DNA from: Bacillota bacterium
GTDB taxonomy: Bacteria > Bacillota > Clostridia > Lachnospirales > Lachnospiraceae
NCBI GenBank assembly: GCA_023412855.1
Contig: JAEZRJ010000081.1
Coordinates: 1 to 22,463, forward strand
Direction: 5' to 3'
Length of the DNA stretch: 22,463 bases
Below are positions 1-6,922 of this stretch, piece after piece. The stretch's first letter is position 1, and each line of letters begins with the position of its first letter. Both the position numbers and the translations under genes were made by a program. The notes beneath the pieces are model-generated. The model had not been told where the DNA came from, did not search any database, and worked only from the letters and a program-made list of their open reading frames with translations.

Positions 1-147
1 ACTGTTTACACAGTAGCTTGACACTTGCTGTTAAGCTACGTAAGAACGTGATGCAAGAGATGATTTCTGCTTCGCGAAGCGAATTTAAATGCAAAAAGTT
101 TGCATTGCAGAACATCATGCGTTACTGAGAACGGAGTGAACAGTAAC
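1..147 (+). repeat. MITE-like structured element, copy A (long form, 5' end cut by window edge)
   Basis: This is the first of five related intergenic elements. About 3 bp of the 5' terminal repeat lie outside the window; the 3' terminal repeat GTGAACAGTAAC is at 136-147. Hairpin I is GTAGCTTGACA/TGTTAAGCTAC with loop CTTGC and one G-U pair. Next comes a branched hairpin II (ATGATTTCTGC / GCAGAACATCAT), which encloses TTCGC-GAA-GCGAA and ATGCAAA-AAG-TTTGCAT. The 3' end holds GTTACTG...CAGTAAC, which can pair locally or be displaced by the 5' end. The element ends 63 bp before the ftsE start, in the ftsE leader. Its left target-site duplication is not visible; the flank on the right is AAAAACGG, so the same 8-mer should lie just left of the window. 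No protein-coding role is supported. Confidence 0.9.
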
Positions 148-210
148 AAAAACGGCTAAGCTATTATCAGAAAGAGACAAAAAGGATAAAACAATTAGGG
201 GTGAATAACT

Positions 211-957
211 TTGGCTGAAAAAGAAAGAAAGAGACGAAGAGGGAAAAAGCAGGCTGATCTGGGGAATGAAATCATTACCCTCGAAAATATCAGCAAAGCA
301 TATGCTACAGGAGCGCCGGCATTAAACGGCGTCAGCTTACATATTAATAAAGGAGAGTTCGTATTTATCGTAGGCGACAGCGGTTCCGGCAAATCGACCT
401 TAATCAAGCTCCTTCTCAGGGAATTGACACCGACATCAGGGAACATCAGCGTTATGGGGTATGATTTGGTGAAAATCAGACATCGTAAGATTCCGAAGTT
501 CAGAAGAAATCTGGGAATCGTGTTTCAGGATTTCCGGCTTTTGAAGGATAGGAACGTGTATGAGAATGTGGCCTTCGCCCAGCGCATCATTCAAGTATCC
601 AATAAAGAAATAAAACGAAATGTACCGAGCGTTCTGTCTATGGTAGGACTTGCGGGAAAGTATAAGGCGAAGCCGAAGCAGCTTTCCGGCGGCGAGCAGC
701 AAAGGGTTGCTCTTGCCAGGGCGTTAGTTAACAGACCCACTATATTGCTTGCCGATGAGCCTACCGGTAATCTGGACCCGAAGAATTCATGGGAAATCAT
801 GAAGCTTTTGGAACAGATTAATGAAAATGGCACAACGGTTCTGGTGGTAACACACAATAGGGAAATTGTGAATTCCATGCAGAAAAGAGTCGTTACAATG
901 AAACGTGGTATCGTTGTAAGCGATGAGGAAAAAGGTGGTTATATCGATGAGAATTAG
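211..957 (+). CDS. ftsE: FtsE, cell-division ABC transporter ATP-binding protein
   Basis: This is the cytoplasmic ATPase of the FtsEX complex, which in Firmicutes activates peptidoglycan hydrolases during division or elongation rather than transporting a solute. The 248-aa protein shows the ABC set in order: Walker A GDSGSGKS (55-62), Q-loop (Q106), signature LSGGEQQ (158-164), Walker B ILLADEP (about 178-184) and H-loop histidine (H215). Compared with typical FtsE it has a basic N-terminal extension of about 19 residues (rich in K, R and E). The start is TTG, chosen because AGGGGTG at 197-203 sits 7 nt upstream and no in-frame ATG precedes the conserved region. The end overlaps ftsX by 11 nt, implying translational coupling. 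The partner hydrolase is probably the M23 protein encoded two genes downstream. No promoter is evident between element copy A and the start. Confidence 0.95.
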   Translation: MAEKERKRRRGKKQADLGNEIITLENISKAYATGAPALNGVSLHINKGEFVFIVGDSGSGKSTLIKLLLRELTPTSGNISVMGYDLVKIRHRKIPKFRRNLGIVFQDFRLLKDRNVYENVAFAQRIIQVSNKEIKRNVPSVLSMVGLAGKYKAKPKQLSGGEQQRVALARALVNRPTILLADEPTGNLDPKNSWEIMKLLEQINENGTTVLVVTHNREIVNSMQKRVVTMKRGIVVSDEEKGGYIDEN

Positions 958-1843
958 TACATTTTTTTATACTATCGGACAGGGATTCCGCAATATTATA
1001 AGAAATAAGTGGTTTTCCCTCGCTTCTATCGCCACAATCGGCGCATGCTTGTTTCTATTTGGTTTGTTCTATGCAATTATTACGAATTTCCAGCATATTG
1101 TGAAGACGGCGGAAGAAGGCGTGTCGGTTACCGTATTCTTCGACGAAGGGGTGAGCGATACGAGAATTGCCGAAATCGGCGATATAATCGCGAAAAGAGT
1201 GGAGGTCTCAGACGTAAAATTTGTTTCGGCTCAGGAGGCTTGGGAAAGCTTTAAGGAGGATTACTTAGGGGAGTATGCGGATGGTTTTACAGAAAACCCT
1301 CTGGCGGATTCCGCGCACTATGAGATTTATTTAAACGATGTATCCCTGCAGCCGGCTCTTGTTACTTATCTGGAATCTATCGACGATATAAGAAGAATAA
1401 ATAAGTCGGAAATCACGGCTACTACCTTAAGTGGGGTGAACGCCTTGATTGCCTATGTTTCCATCGGTATTATCGGCATTCTTTTCTCGGTATCCATATT
1501 TCTTATAAGCAATACGGTAACGATAGGAATTTCGGTGCGCAAGGAAGAGATTAACATTATGAAATATATAGGGGCAACGGACTTTTTCGTCAGATCCCCG
1601 TTCGTTATTGAGGGAATGCTGATCGGGATAATAGGCTCATTGGTTCCGTTAGGGTTGATTTATTTCATATACAATAATGTTATCCTCTATGTAACGGAGA
1701 GGTTTTCCATGTTGGCGCAGCTTTTGAGCTTTTTACCTGTAGAGACGATTTTCAATACATTAGCCCCCGTATCCATCGCTATGGGCGTTGGAATCGGCTT
1801 CCTCGGAAGTATCGTAACTGTTAGAAAGCACTTAAGAGTATAG
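947..1843 (+). CDS. ftsX: FtsX, cell-division ABC transporter permease
   Basis: This is the integral membrane partner of FtsE, which transmits ATP hydrolysis to extracellular murein hydrolases. With this start the protein has 298 aa: cytoplasmic N-terminus, TM1 about 24-46, a large extracellular domain about 47-163, then TM2 (about 164-195), TM3 (about 217-248) and TM4 (about 271-292), which is the standard FtsX topology. I chose ATG 947 over the upstream in-frame ATG at 923. FtsX proteins typically begin MRIxTFxYxI, and a purine-rich AAAGGTGG lies about 8 nt before 947. The longer version would add eight residues encoded inside the ftsE reading frame. The gene overlaps the ftsE end by 11 nt and is followed 12 nt later by the M23 gene, so the three are very likely one operon. 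Confidence 0.95.
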   Translation: MRISTFFYTIGQGFRNIIRNKWFSLASIATIGACLFLFGLFYAIITNFQHIVKTAEEGVSVTVFFDEGVSDTRIAEIGDIIAKRVEVSDVKFVSAQEAWESFKEDYLGEYADGFTENPLADSAHYEIYLNDVSLQPALVTYLESIDDIRRINKSEITATTLSGVNALIAYVSIGIIGILFSVSIFLISNTVTIGISVRKEEINIMKYIGATDFFVRSPFVIEGMLIGIIGSLVPLGLIYFIYNNVILYVTERFSMLAQLLSFLPVETIFNTLAPVSIAMGVGIGFLGSIVTVRKHLRV

Positions 1844-1855
1844 GGAATATTGCAT

Positions 1856-3085
1856 ATGAAACAATGGAGGAAGATTCTGTGCGCTGTACTTTGCATTCCT
1901 GTCATCGTTCAAGCATCTTTTTTCTTCATTCCGGCTTCGATGGAAGCCCGGGCTTCTGAGCTTACAAATGACAGCATCAAGCAAAAAGAAGAAGAAATAG
2001 AAAACGCGCGGGAATTGAAAAACAAACTGCAGTCGGATCTTACGGATGTTAAGAAGATAAAAGAGGAACTGGAAGCTTCAAAAAACAATCTGACCGCTTA
2101 TGTGACCCAGCTCGACGGGCAGCTTACGACCATTCAGGAAAAAATTGCTGATTTGAAGGATAAGATGGCAGAAAAGGAAGAAGAAATTTCAGTAACAGAA
2201 CAAGAACTGGAAGCAGCGGTCGCAGATCAGGAAAATCAATACGATGCGATGAAAAAGAGGATTAAGTTCATGTATGAAAAGGGAGATAACCTGTACATGG
2301 AACTGATTTTTTCTTCTTCCAGCTTCGGTGAAATGCTGAACAAGGCGGAGTATATAGAGATGCTCTCCTCCTATGACAGAAAGATGCTGGATGAATATGT
2401 AGCAACGAGAAAACTGATTGAGTTATATAAGGAGCAGCTTGAAGAAGACAGAGATTATCTTGAGGAAGCTAAGGCGGGAGTAGAGCAGGAGGAAGCCTCC
2501 TTAGGTGAGCTGATAGGCGAAAAGGAAAGGACGATTACTGAGGTTTCCACCGATATAACGAATAAAGAGGCTGCGATTGCGGAATATGAAGCCGATATTG
2601 CGGAACAGAACGAGACGATAGCTGCGCTGGAGAAAGTGGTTGCTGAAGAAAAGGCGAAGCTGGCCGAAGAAAACAATCTAAGATACGATGGCGGTATTTT
2701 TAGCTGGCCGGCGCCTTCCTATACGAGAATCAGTGACGATTATGGTACCCGTATCCATCCGATTCTCGGAGTGGAGCAGTTTCATAACGGTGTGGATATG
2801 GCAGCACCGGGGGGCTCGCCGATTCTGGCGGCATACGATGGAAATGTGGTGGCTTCGGATTATAGCGGCTCCATGGGTAATTATATTATGATTGATCACG
2901 GCGACGGGTTGTATACAATTTATATGCACGCATCCGCGCTTTACGTTTCAAAAGGCGATTTTGTATCAAAGGGACAAAATATTGCTGCGGTGGGTTCGAC
3001 AGGCCGTTCTACCGGTAACCATCTCCATTTCAGCGTACGTTTAAACGGAAGTTATGTTTCACCCTGGAACTACTTGAGTAAATAA
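1856..3085 (+). CDS. Secreted coiled-coil M23 family murein endopeptidase
   Basis: This is a predicted exported peptidoglycan endopeptidase, the likely effector activated by FtsEX. The 409-aa protein begins with a signal peptide (basic MKQWRK, hydrophobic stretch, probable cleavage after A-R-A at residue 33). A long E/K-rich coiled coil follows (about 40-270), as in EnvC and PcsB-type FtsX partners. A C-terminal LytM/M23 domain covers about 276-409. All expected zinc ligands and catalytic histidines are visible: H310 and D314 (HNGVD), H358 (YMHAS), H389 and H391 (HLH). It therefore looks catalytically competent, unlike EnvC, whose LytM domain is degenerate and only activates amidases. ATG 1856 is preferred to the in-frame TTG at 1850 because AGGGA at 1842-1846 is correctly spaced for the ATG and too close to the TTG. 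The family assignment is sound; the FtsEX partnership is inferred from position and architecture. Confidence 0.93.
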   Translation: MKQWRKILCAVLCIPVIVQASFFFIPASMEARASELTNDSIKQKEEEIENARELKNKLQSDLTDVKKIKEELEASKNNLTAYVTQLDGQLTTIQEKIADLKDKMAEKEEEISVTEQELEAAVADQENQYDAMKKRIKFMYEKGDNLYMELIFSSSSFGEMLNKAEYIEMLSSYDRKMLDEYVATRKLIELYKEQLEEDRDYLEEAKAGVEQEEASLGELIGEKERTITEVSTDITNKEAAIAEYEADIAEQNETIAALEKVVAEEKAKLAEENNLRYDGGIFSWPAPSYTRISDDYGTRIHPILGVEQFHNGVDMAAPGGSPILAAYDGNVVASDYSGSMGNYIMIDHGDGLYTIYMHASALYVSKGDFVSKGQNIAAVGSTGRSTGNHLHFSVRLNGSYVSPWNYLSK

Positions 3086-3101
3086 TTGGAGATGATAGAA
3101 C

Positions 3102-4436
3102 ATGAAATATAAGTTAAACAATGATTCTGAGGAATATAAGAATAACCCGGAGAACGATAAGAAAAATAAAGATAATTTACAGGATAAAAGTGGCAGGGGT
3201 GGTTTTTTCAGCGGAATCTTTACCGGAGTGCTTCTCAGTCTCTTAGTTGCGAGCTGTATCTTCACGGTAAAACAGATTTACACAACGCATCAATCGAAGG
3301 AGGCCAGTGAGGTTGCGAGTACGGACACAGCAGCACCTGCGGAAATTGTAAGCGATCTTACGATGTCTAAGCTGCGCGCCATCGAGGATGCCATTGGTAC
3401 CTATTATTATAAAGAGGATTTGGATGTACAGAAGATGATCGACGGGATGTACGAAGGCGTGGTGGCATCTCTGGACGATCCGTATTCTACTTATTATACG
3501 CAGGAGGACGTTCAGCGGCTGATGGAGGAGACGGAGGGCATCTATTACGGCATAGGAGCTTATGTAAGCATTGAGCAGAAGACTGGTCTGGCGCAGATTA
3601 GTGGGGCAATGGAGGGCACGCCTGCGCAGGAGGCGGGACTTCGTGCCGGAGACATCATATATAAGGTAGATGATGTGGATGTGCAGGGACTGGAGCTTTC
3701 GGAGGTAGTGAGCAAAATCAAGGGACTCGAAGGAACGACAGTACACCTTACCTTATATAGAGAGGGTGAAAACGATTATCTTGAGTTCGATATAGAGCGA
3801 AGAAAGATAGAAAGCCCTACGGTTAACCATGAAATGTTCGATAACAACATAGGCTATCTTCAGATTACGGAATTCGATGACATTACCTTAGATCAGTTCA
3901 CGGAGGCTATGGCGGTTCTTAGAGAGCAGGGGATGAAGGGTTTAGTGCTCGATTTGCGCTCTAATCCGGGCGGCAACTTAAGTACGGTTACGGAAATTGC
4001 CAGACAGATGCTCCCCAAGGGTTTGATCGTATATACGGAGGATAGAGAAGGAAACCGGACAGAATATTCCAGCGATGGAACTAAGGTGTTCGATTTGCCC
4101 TTGGTTGTTCTCGTTAACGGATATTCTGCCAGCGCATCGGAAATATTGGCGGGAGCTATTAAGGATTACGGCATAGGAGAGTTGGTGGGAACTACTACAT
4201 TTGGAAAAGGAATCGTGCAAAGAGTACTTTCTTTGTCGGATGGAACCGCCCTTAAGCTCACGGTGAGCAGCTATTTTACACCGAAGGGAAATAATATTCA
4301 CGGAATCGGCATTGAACCGGATGAGGTTTGTGAGTTCGACAGCGATCTGTATTACAATGACAATAACGGTTATGATAACCAGTTAGAGCGCGCAAAGGAG
4401 ATTATCGCGGAGAAAATCGCTTCTGCGGGAAATTAA
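3102..4436 (+). CDS. ctp: S41 family carboxy-terminal processing protease with PDZ domain
   Basis: This is a membrane-anchored serine protease of the CtpA/CtpB/Prc class. The 444-aa protein has a charged N-terminal cytoplasmic segment (1-33), one TM helix (about 35-57) and a helical region. A PDZ domain follows at about 145-225 (substrate gating, GLRAGD at 179-184). The S41 catalytic core is about 230-410. The likely nucleophile is S344 in YSASASE and the general base K369 in TFGKG; their spacing of 25 residues matches the Ser/Lys dyad spacing in this family. No signal-peptidase site is clear, so it probably stays anchored with the protease outside. It lies 16 nt after the M23 gene and so is probably co-transcribed; B. 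subtilis also has ctpB next to ftsEX. A role in trimming the neighbouring hydrolase or its regulators is possible but unproven. Confidence 0.93.
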   Translation: MKYKLNNDSEEYKNNPENDKKNKDNLQDKSGRGGFFSGIFTGVLLSLLVASCIFTVKQIYTTHQSKEASEVASTDTAAPAEIVSDLTMSKLRAIEDAIGTYYYKEDLDVQKMIDGMYEGVVASLDDPYSTYYTQEDVQRLMEETEGIYYGIGAYVSIEQKTGLAQISGAMEGTPAQEAGLRAGDIIYKVDDVDVQGLELSEVVSKIKGLEGTTVHLTLYREGENDYLEFDIERRKIESPTVNHEMFDNNIGYLQITEFDDITLDQFTEAMAVLREQGMKGLVLDLRSNPGGNLSTVTEIARQMLPKGLIVYTEDREGNRTEYSSDGTKVFDLPLVVLVNGYSASASEILAGAIKDYGIGELVGTTTFGKGIVQRVLSLSDGTALKLTVSSYFTPKGNNIHGIGIEPDEVCEFDSDLYYNDNNGYDNQLERAKEIIAEKIASAGN

Positions 4437-4464
4437 ATCACAAAGAAATTATAACGATGAAAAG

Positions 4465-4596
4465 GTTACTGTTCACTCCGTTCTCAGTAAAGCATTATTT
4501 CTGCATTTAAATTCGCTCCGCGAAGCAGAAATCATCTTTTCATCACGTTCTTACGCAGCTTAACAGCAAGTGTTAAGCTACTGTGTGAACAGTAAC
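4465..4596 (-). repeat. MITE-like structured element, copy B (short form, inverted) with perfect 8-bp TSD
   Basis: This 132-bp copy is in the opposite orientation to the others. Both 12-bp terminal repeats are perfect (GTTACTGTTCAC at 4465, GTGAACAGTAAC ending at 4596). It is bracketed by an exact 8-bp direct repeat, ATGAAAAG at 4457-4464 and again at 4597-4604, the hallmark of transpositional insertion. Read on its own sense strand, hairpin I is GTAGCTTAACA/TGTTAAGCTGC with one U-G pair, and the small stem TTCGC-GGA-GCGAA is intact. It lacks about 16 nt (the AAAAGTTTGCATTGCA segment of long copies), consistent with slippage between TGCA repeats. It lies 28 bp after the S41 protease stop codon, and its right TSD overlaps the left arm of the downstream terminator-like palindrome. 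Confidence 0.93.
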
Positions 4597-4599
4597 ATG

Positions 4600-4645
4600 A
4601 AAAGTACAGAACAAATGTTCTAATTTGTTCTGTACTTTTATTATG
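4600..4645 (+). terminator. Palindromic hairpin after the S41 protease gene, terminator-like
   Basis: There is a perfect 16-bp inverted repeat, AAAAGTACAGAACAAA (4600-4615) and TTTGTTCTGTACTTTT (4624-4639), with an 8-nt loop. The right arm ends in TTTT and is followed by ATTATG. It could work as a bidirectional Rho-independent terminator, although GC content in the stem is low, so strength is uncertain. Its left arm starts inside the target-site duplication of element copy B. The stem also contains a LexA-type box, so its main role could be as an operator for uvrB. Confidence 0.6.
4609..4620. promoter_or_regulatory. Candidate LexA (SOS) box upstream of uvrB
   Basis: GAACAAATGTTC fits the Firmicutes LexA/DinR operator pattern GAAC-N4-GTTC exactly. 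In B. subtilis uvrBA is a known LexA-regulated operon, so the position about 110 bp before uvrB makes sense. It lies upstream of, not over, the candidate -10 sequences, which is a little unusual. The palindrome is nested in a larger hairpin, so part of the match could be coincidental with terminator symmetry. Confidence 0.6.
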
Positions 4646-4673
4646 CTTTGTGGTAGAATAGATTTCGTATAAT
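4631..4673 (+). promoter_or_regulatory. Candidate uvrB promoter region
   Basis: Two overlapping -10 candidates are visible. One is an extended -10, TGG-TAGAAT at 4651-4659, with a poor -35 (TGTACT, 4631-4636, 17-bp spacer) lying in the right arm of the palindrome. The other is a perfect TATAAT at 4668-4673 without a recognisable -35. If the first is used, the LexA-type box lies about 30 bp upstream of the -10. Confidence 0.45.
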
Positions 4674-4730
4674 GCGGAAACGCTCATTGCAGCATAAAAA
4701 TTATGATAAATATAATATAAGGAGAATTCT

Positions 4731-6719
4731 ATGGATCACTTTCACTTAGTATCAGAATATGCTCCTACCGGAGATCAGCCTCAGGCCATTGCTGAACTCG
4801 TAGAAGGTTTTAAGAACGGAAATCAATTTCAGACCCTGCTTGGAGTTACCGGGTCTGGCAAGACATTTACAATGGCGAACATTATAGCGGCGTTGAACAA
4901 GCCGACGCTGATTATCGCACATAACAAGACGCTTGCGGGACAGTTGTATGGAGAGTTCAAAGAGTTCTTCCCGGATAATGCGGTGGAATACTTTGTCTCT
5001 TATTACGATTATTATCAGCCGGAGGCTTATGTCCCCTCCTCCGATACGTATATAGCTAAGGATTCCTCTATCAACGATGAGATTGATAAGTTGCGCCTTT
5101 CTGCGACGGCTTCTTTGACGGAGCGAAGGGATGTGGTGGTGGTGGCCAGCGTTTCCTGTATTTATGGTTTGGGAAGCCCTGACGATTATCAGGAGATGAT
5201 CGTATCGATCAGGCCTGGGATGATAAAGGACAGAGACCAGGTCATTAGAGAACTGATTGACATACAGTACGATAGGAACGATATGGACGTAGATAGAGGG
5301 TGCTTCCGCGTGCGGGGTGACAGCGTTGAGATTTATCCGGCACAGGGCGGCGATTATTTGGTCCGGGTGGAGTTTTTCGGCGATGAAATCGAGCGCATCG
5401 TGGAGACGGATCCTCTTACCGGGCAAGTACATGCGGCTTTGGATCACGTGGCTATTTTCCCCGCGTCCCATTATGTGGTATCTCAGGAGAAGATAGGAGC
5501 AGCCTGCAAGAATATCGAAGAGGAGCTGGAAGAAAGAGTCCGGTTTTTGAAGAGCGAGGACAAGCTGTTAGAGGCCCAGAGGATTTCAGAACGCACCAAT
5601 TTCGATATCGAGATGCTCAGAGAGACCGGTTTTTGCTCCGGTATAGAGAACTACTCCAGACATTTGAATGGAATGGAGCCAGGAGCGACTCCGCTTACCC
5701 TTATGGATTATTTTAAGGATGATTATCTGATTATTATAGATGAATCCCATATGACGGTTCCCCAGATACGGGGAATGTTCGCCGGCGACCGTTCCAGAAA
5801 GAATACGTTGGTGGATTACGGATTCCGTCTGCCTTCCGCTTTGGACAACCGTCCGCTCAATTTTGAGGAATTTGAGGGCCATATCGATCAGCTTTTATTC
5901 GTTTCGGCAACGCCCTCTAATTATGAAGGCGAGCATGAATTGCTGCGTGCGGAGCAGATTATTAGGCCTACAGGCCTGCTGGACCCGGAAGTGGACGTGC
6001 GTCCGGTGGAAGGGCAGATCGACGATCTCGTTTCGGAAGTGAACAAAGAGGTGGAGAGGAAGAACAAGGTGTTGGTCACTACGCTCACCAAACGTATGGC
6101 GGAGGACTTGACAGATTATATGAAGGAAGTGGGCATCCGTGTGAAATATCTCCATTCCGACATCGATACTCTGGAACGGGCGGAGATTATCCGGGATATG
6201 CGTTTGGATGTTTTTGATGTGCTGGTGGGCATCAACTTGCTGAGGGAAGGTTTAGATATTCCTGAGATTTCGCTTGTGGCTATCCTGGATGCGGACAAGG
6301 AGGGTTTCCTGCGTTCGGAGACATCTCTGATACAGACGATAGGACGTGCGGCGCGAAATGCCGAAGGTCATGTAATCATGTATGCGGATAAGATTACCGA
6401 TTCTATGCGAGCAGCGTTTTCAGAGACAGAGCGCCGACGTGAGATACAGAAGAAGTATAATGACGATCACGGAATAACTCCCCAGACGATTAAGAAAGCG
6501 GTAAGGGATTTGATCAGCATATCCAAGGTAATAGCAAAGGAAGAACTGCGCTTCGAGAAGGATCCGGAATCTATGGATCGTCAGGAATTGGAAAAGCTGA
6601 TAGGAGATGTTCAAAAGAAAATGAAGCAGGCGGCAGCAGACTTGAATTTCGAGGCGGCGGCAGAGCTGCGTGACAAGATGGTGGAGTTGAAAAAGCAGCT
6701 CGCATCGATAGATGAATGA
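4731..6719 (+). CDS. uvrB: UvrB, excinuclease ABC subunit B
   Basis: This is the damage-verifying helicase-like subunit of nucleotide excision repair; it receives DNA from UvrA and recruits UvrC. The 662-aa length is typical. Visible features include Walker A GVTGSGKT (38-45), the tyrosine-rich beta-hairpin region YYDYYQPEAYVPSSD (about residues 93-107) that probes the lesion, and the helicase motif DESH with MTVPQIRGM following. The C-terminal helicase motifs include the run ending in QTIGRAARN. A C-terminal UVR domain (about 620-660) contacts UvrC. AAGGAG lies 6-7 nt upstream of the ATG. It is followed by uvrA in the same orientation, with element copy C inserted between them. SOS control is inferred from the LexA-type box upstream. 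Confidence 0.98.
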   Translation: MDHFHLVSEYAPTGDQPQAIAELVEGFKNGNQFQTLLGVTGSGKTFTMANIIAALNKPTLIIAHNKTLAGQLYGEFKEFFPDNAVEYFVSYYDYYQPEAYVPSSDTYIAKDSSINDEIDKLRLSATASLTERRDVVVVASVSCIYGLGSPDDYQEMIVSIRPGMIKDRDQVIRELIDIQYDRNDMDVDRGCFRVRGDSVEIYPAQGGDYLVRVEFFGDEIERIVETDPLTGQVHAALDHVAIFPASHYVVSQEKIGAACKNIEEELEERVRFLKSEDKLLEAQRISERTNFDIEMLRETGFCSGIENYSRHLNGMEPGATPLTLMDYFKDDYLIIIDESHMTVPQIRGMFAGDRSRKNTLVDYGFRLPSALDNRPLNFEEFEGHIDQLLFVSATPSNYEGEHELLRAEQIIRPTGLLDPEVDVRPVEGQIDDLVSEVNKEVERKNKVLVTTLTKRMAEDLTDYMKEVGIRVKYLHSDIDTLERAEIIRDMRLDVFDVLVGINLLREGLDIPEISLVAILDADKEGFLRSETSLIQTIGRAARNAEGHVIMYADKITDSMRAAFSETERRREIQKKYNDDHGITPQTIKKAVRDLISISKVIAKEELRFEKDPESMDRQELEKLIGDVQKKMKQAAADLNFEAAAELRDKMVELKKQLASIDE

Positions 6720-6756
6720 CATTTGAAAAATCATCAAAAACGAATGAAAGGATATT

Positions 6757-6905
6757 GTTACTGTTCACACAGCAGCTTAGCACTGGCTGTTAAGCTGCAT
6801 AAGACCGTGATACAGAGATGATTTCTGTTTCGCGCAGCGAATTTAAATGCAAAAAGTTTGCATTGCAGAACATCATACGTTACTGAGAACGGAGTGAACA
6901 GTAAC
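6757..6905 (+). repeat. MITE-like structured element, copy C (long form) between uvrB and uvrA
   Basis: This is a complete 149-bp copy with perfect 12-bp terminal repeats (6757-6768 and 6894-6905). Hairpin I is GCAGCTTAGCA (6772-6782) / TGTTAAGCTGC (6788-6798). Relative to copy A the second pair changed from T-A to C-G, a compensatory double substitution, and another pair is G-U. Hairpin II ends in a U-G pair (CTGT/GCAG). The small stem TTCGC-GCA-GCGAA has a new loop. The flanks AGGATATT (6749-6756) and ATGATATG (6906-6913) match at 6 of 8 positions, a decayed or imperfect target duplication. The 3' end is only 6 nt from the uvrA Shine-Dalgarno, so the folded element would sit right against the ribosome site. 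Confidence 0.92.
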
Positions 6906-6922
6906 ATGATATGGAGGCTATT

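Noticed and set aside
923..946. Upstream ATG as the ftsX start
   Set aside because: It adds residues unlike FtsX N-termini; ATG 947 fits the family and its ribosome site better.
4752..5471. 239-codon open frame on the minus strand within uvrB, and similar long minus-strand frames inside uvrA, the S41 gene and flhO
   Set aside because: They lie wholly within strongly supported genes, lack family motifs and have unusual residue composition, so they are shadows of the coding strand.
6911..6922. Upstream ATG as the uvrA start
   Set aside because: TGGAGG lies just after this ATG and is correctly spaced for ATG 6923; nothing suitable precedes 6911.
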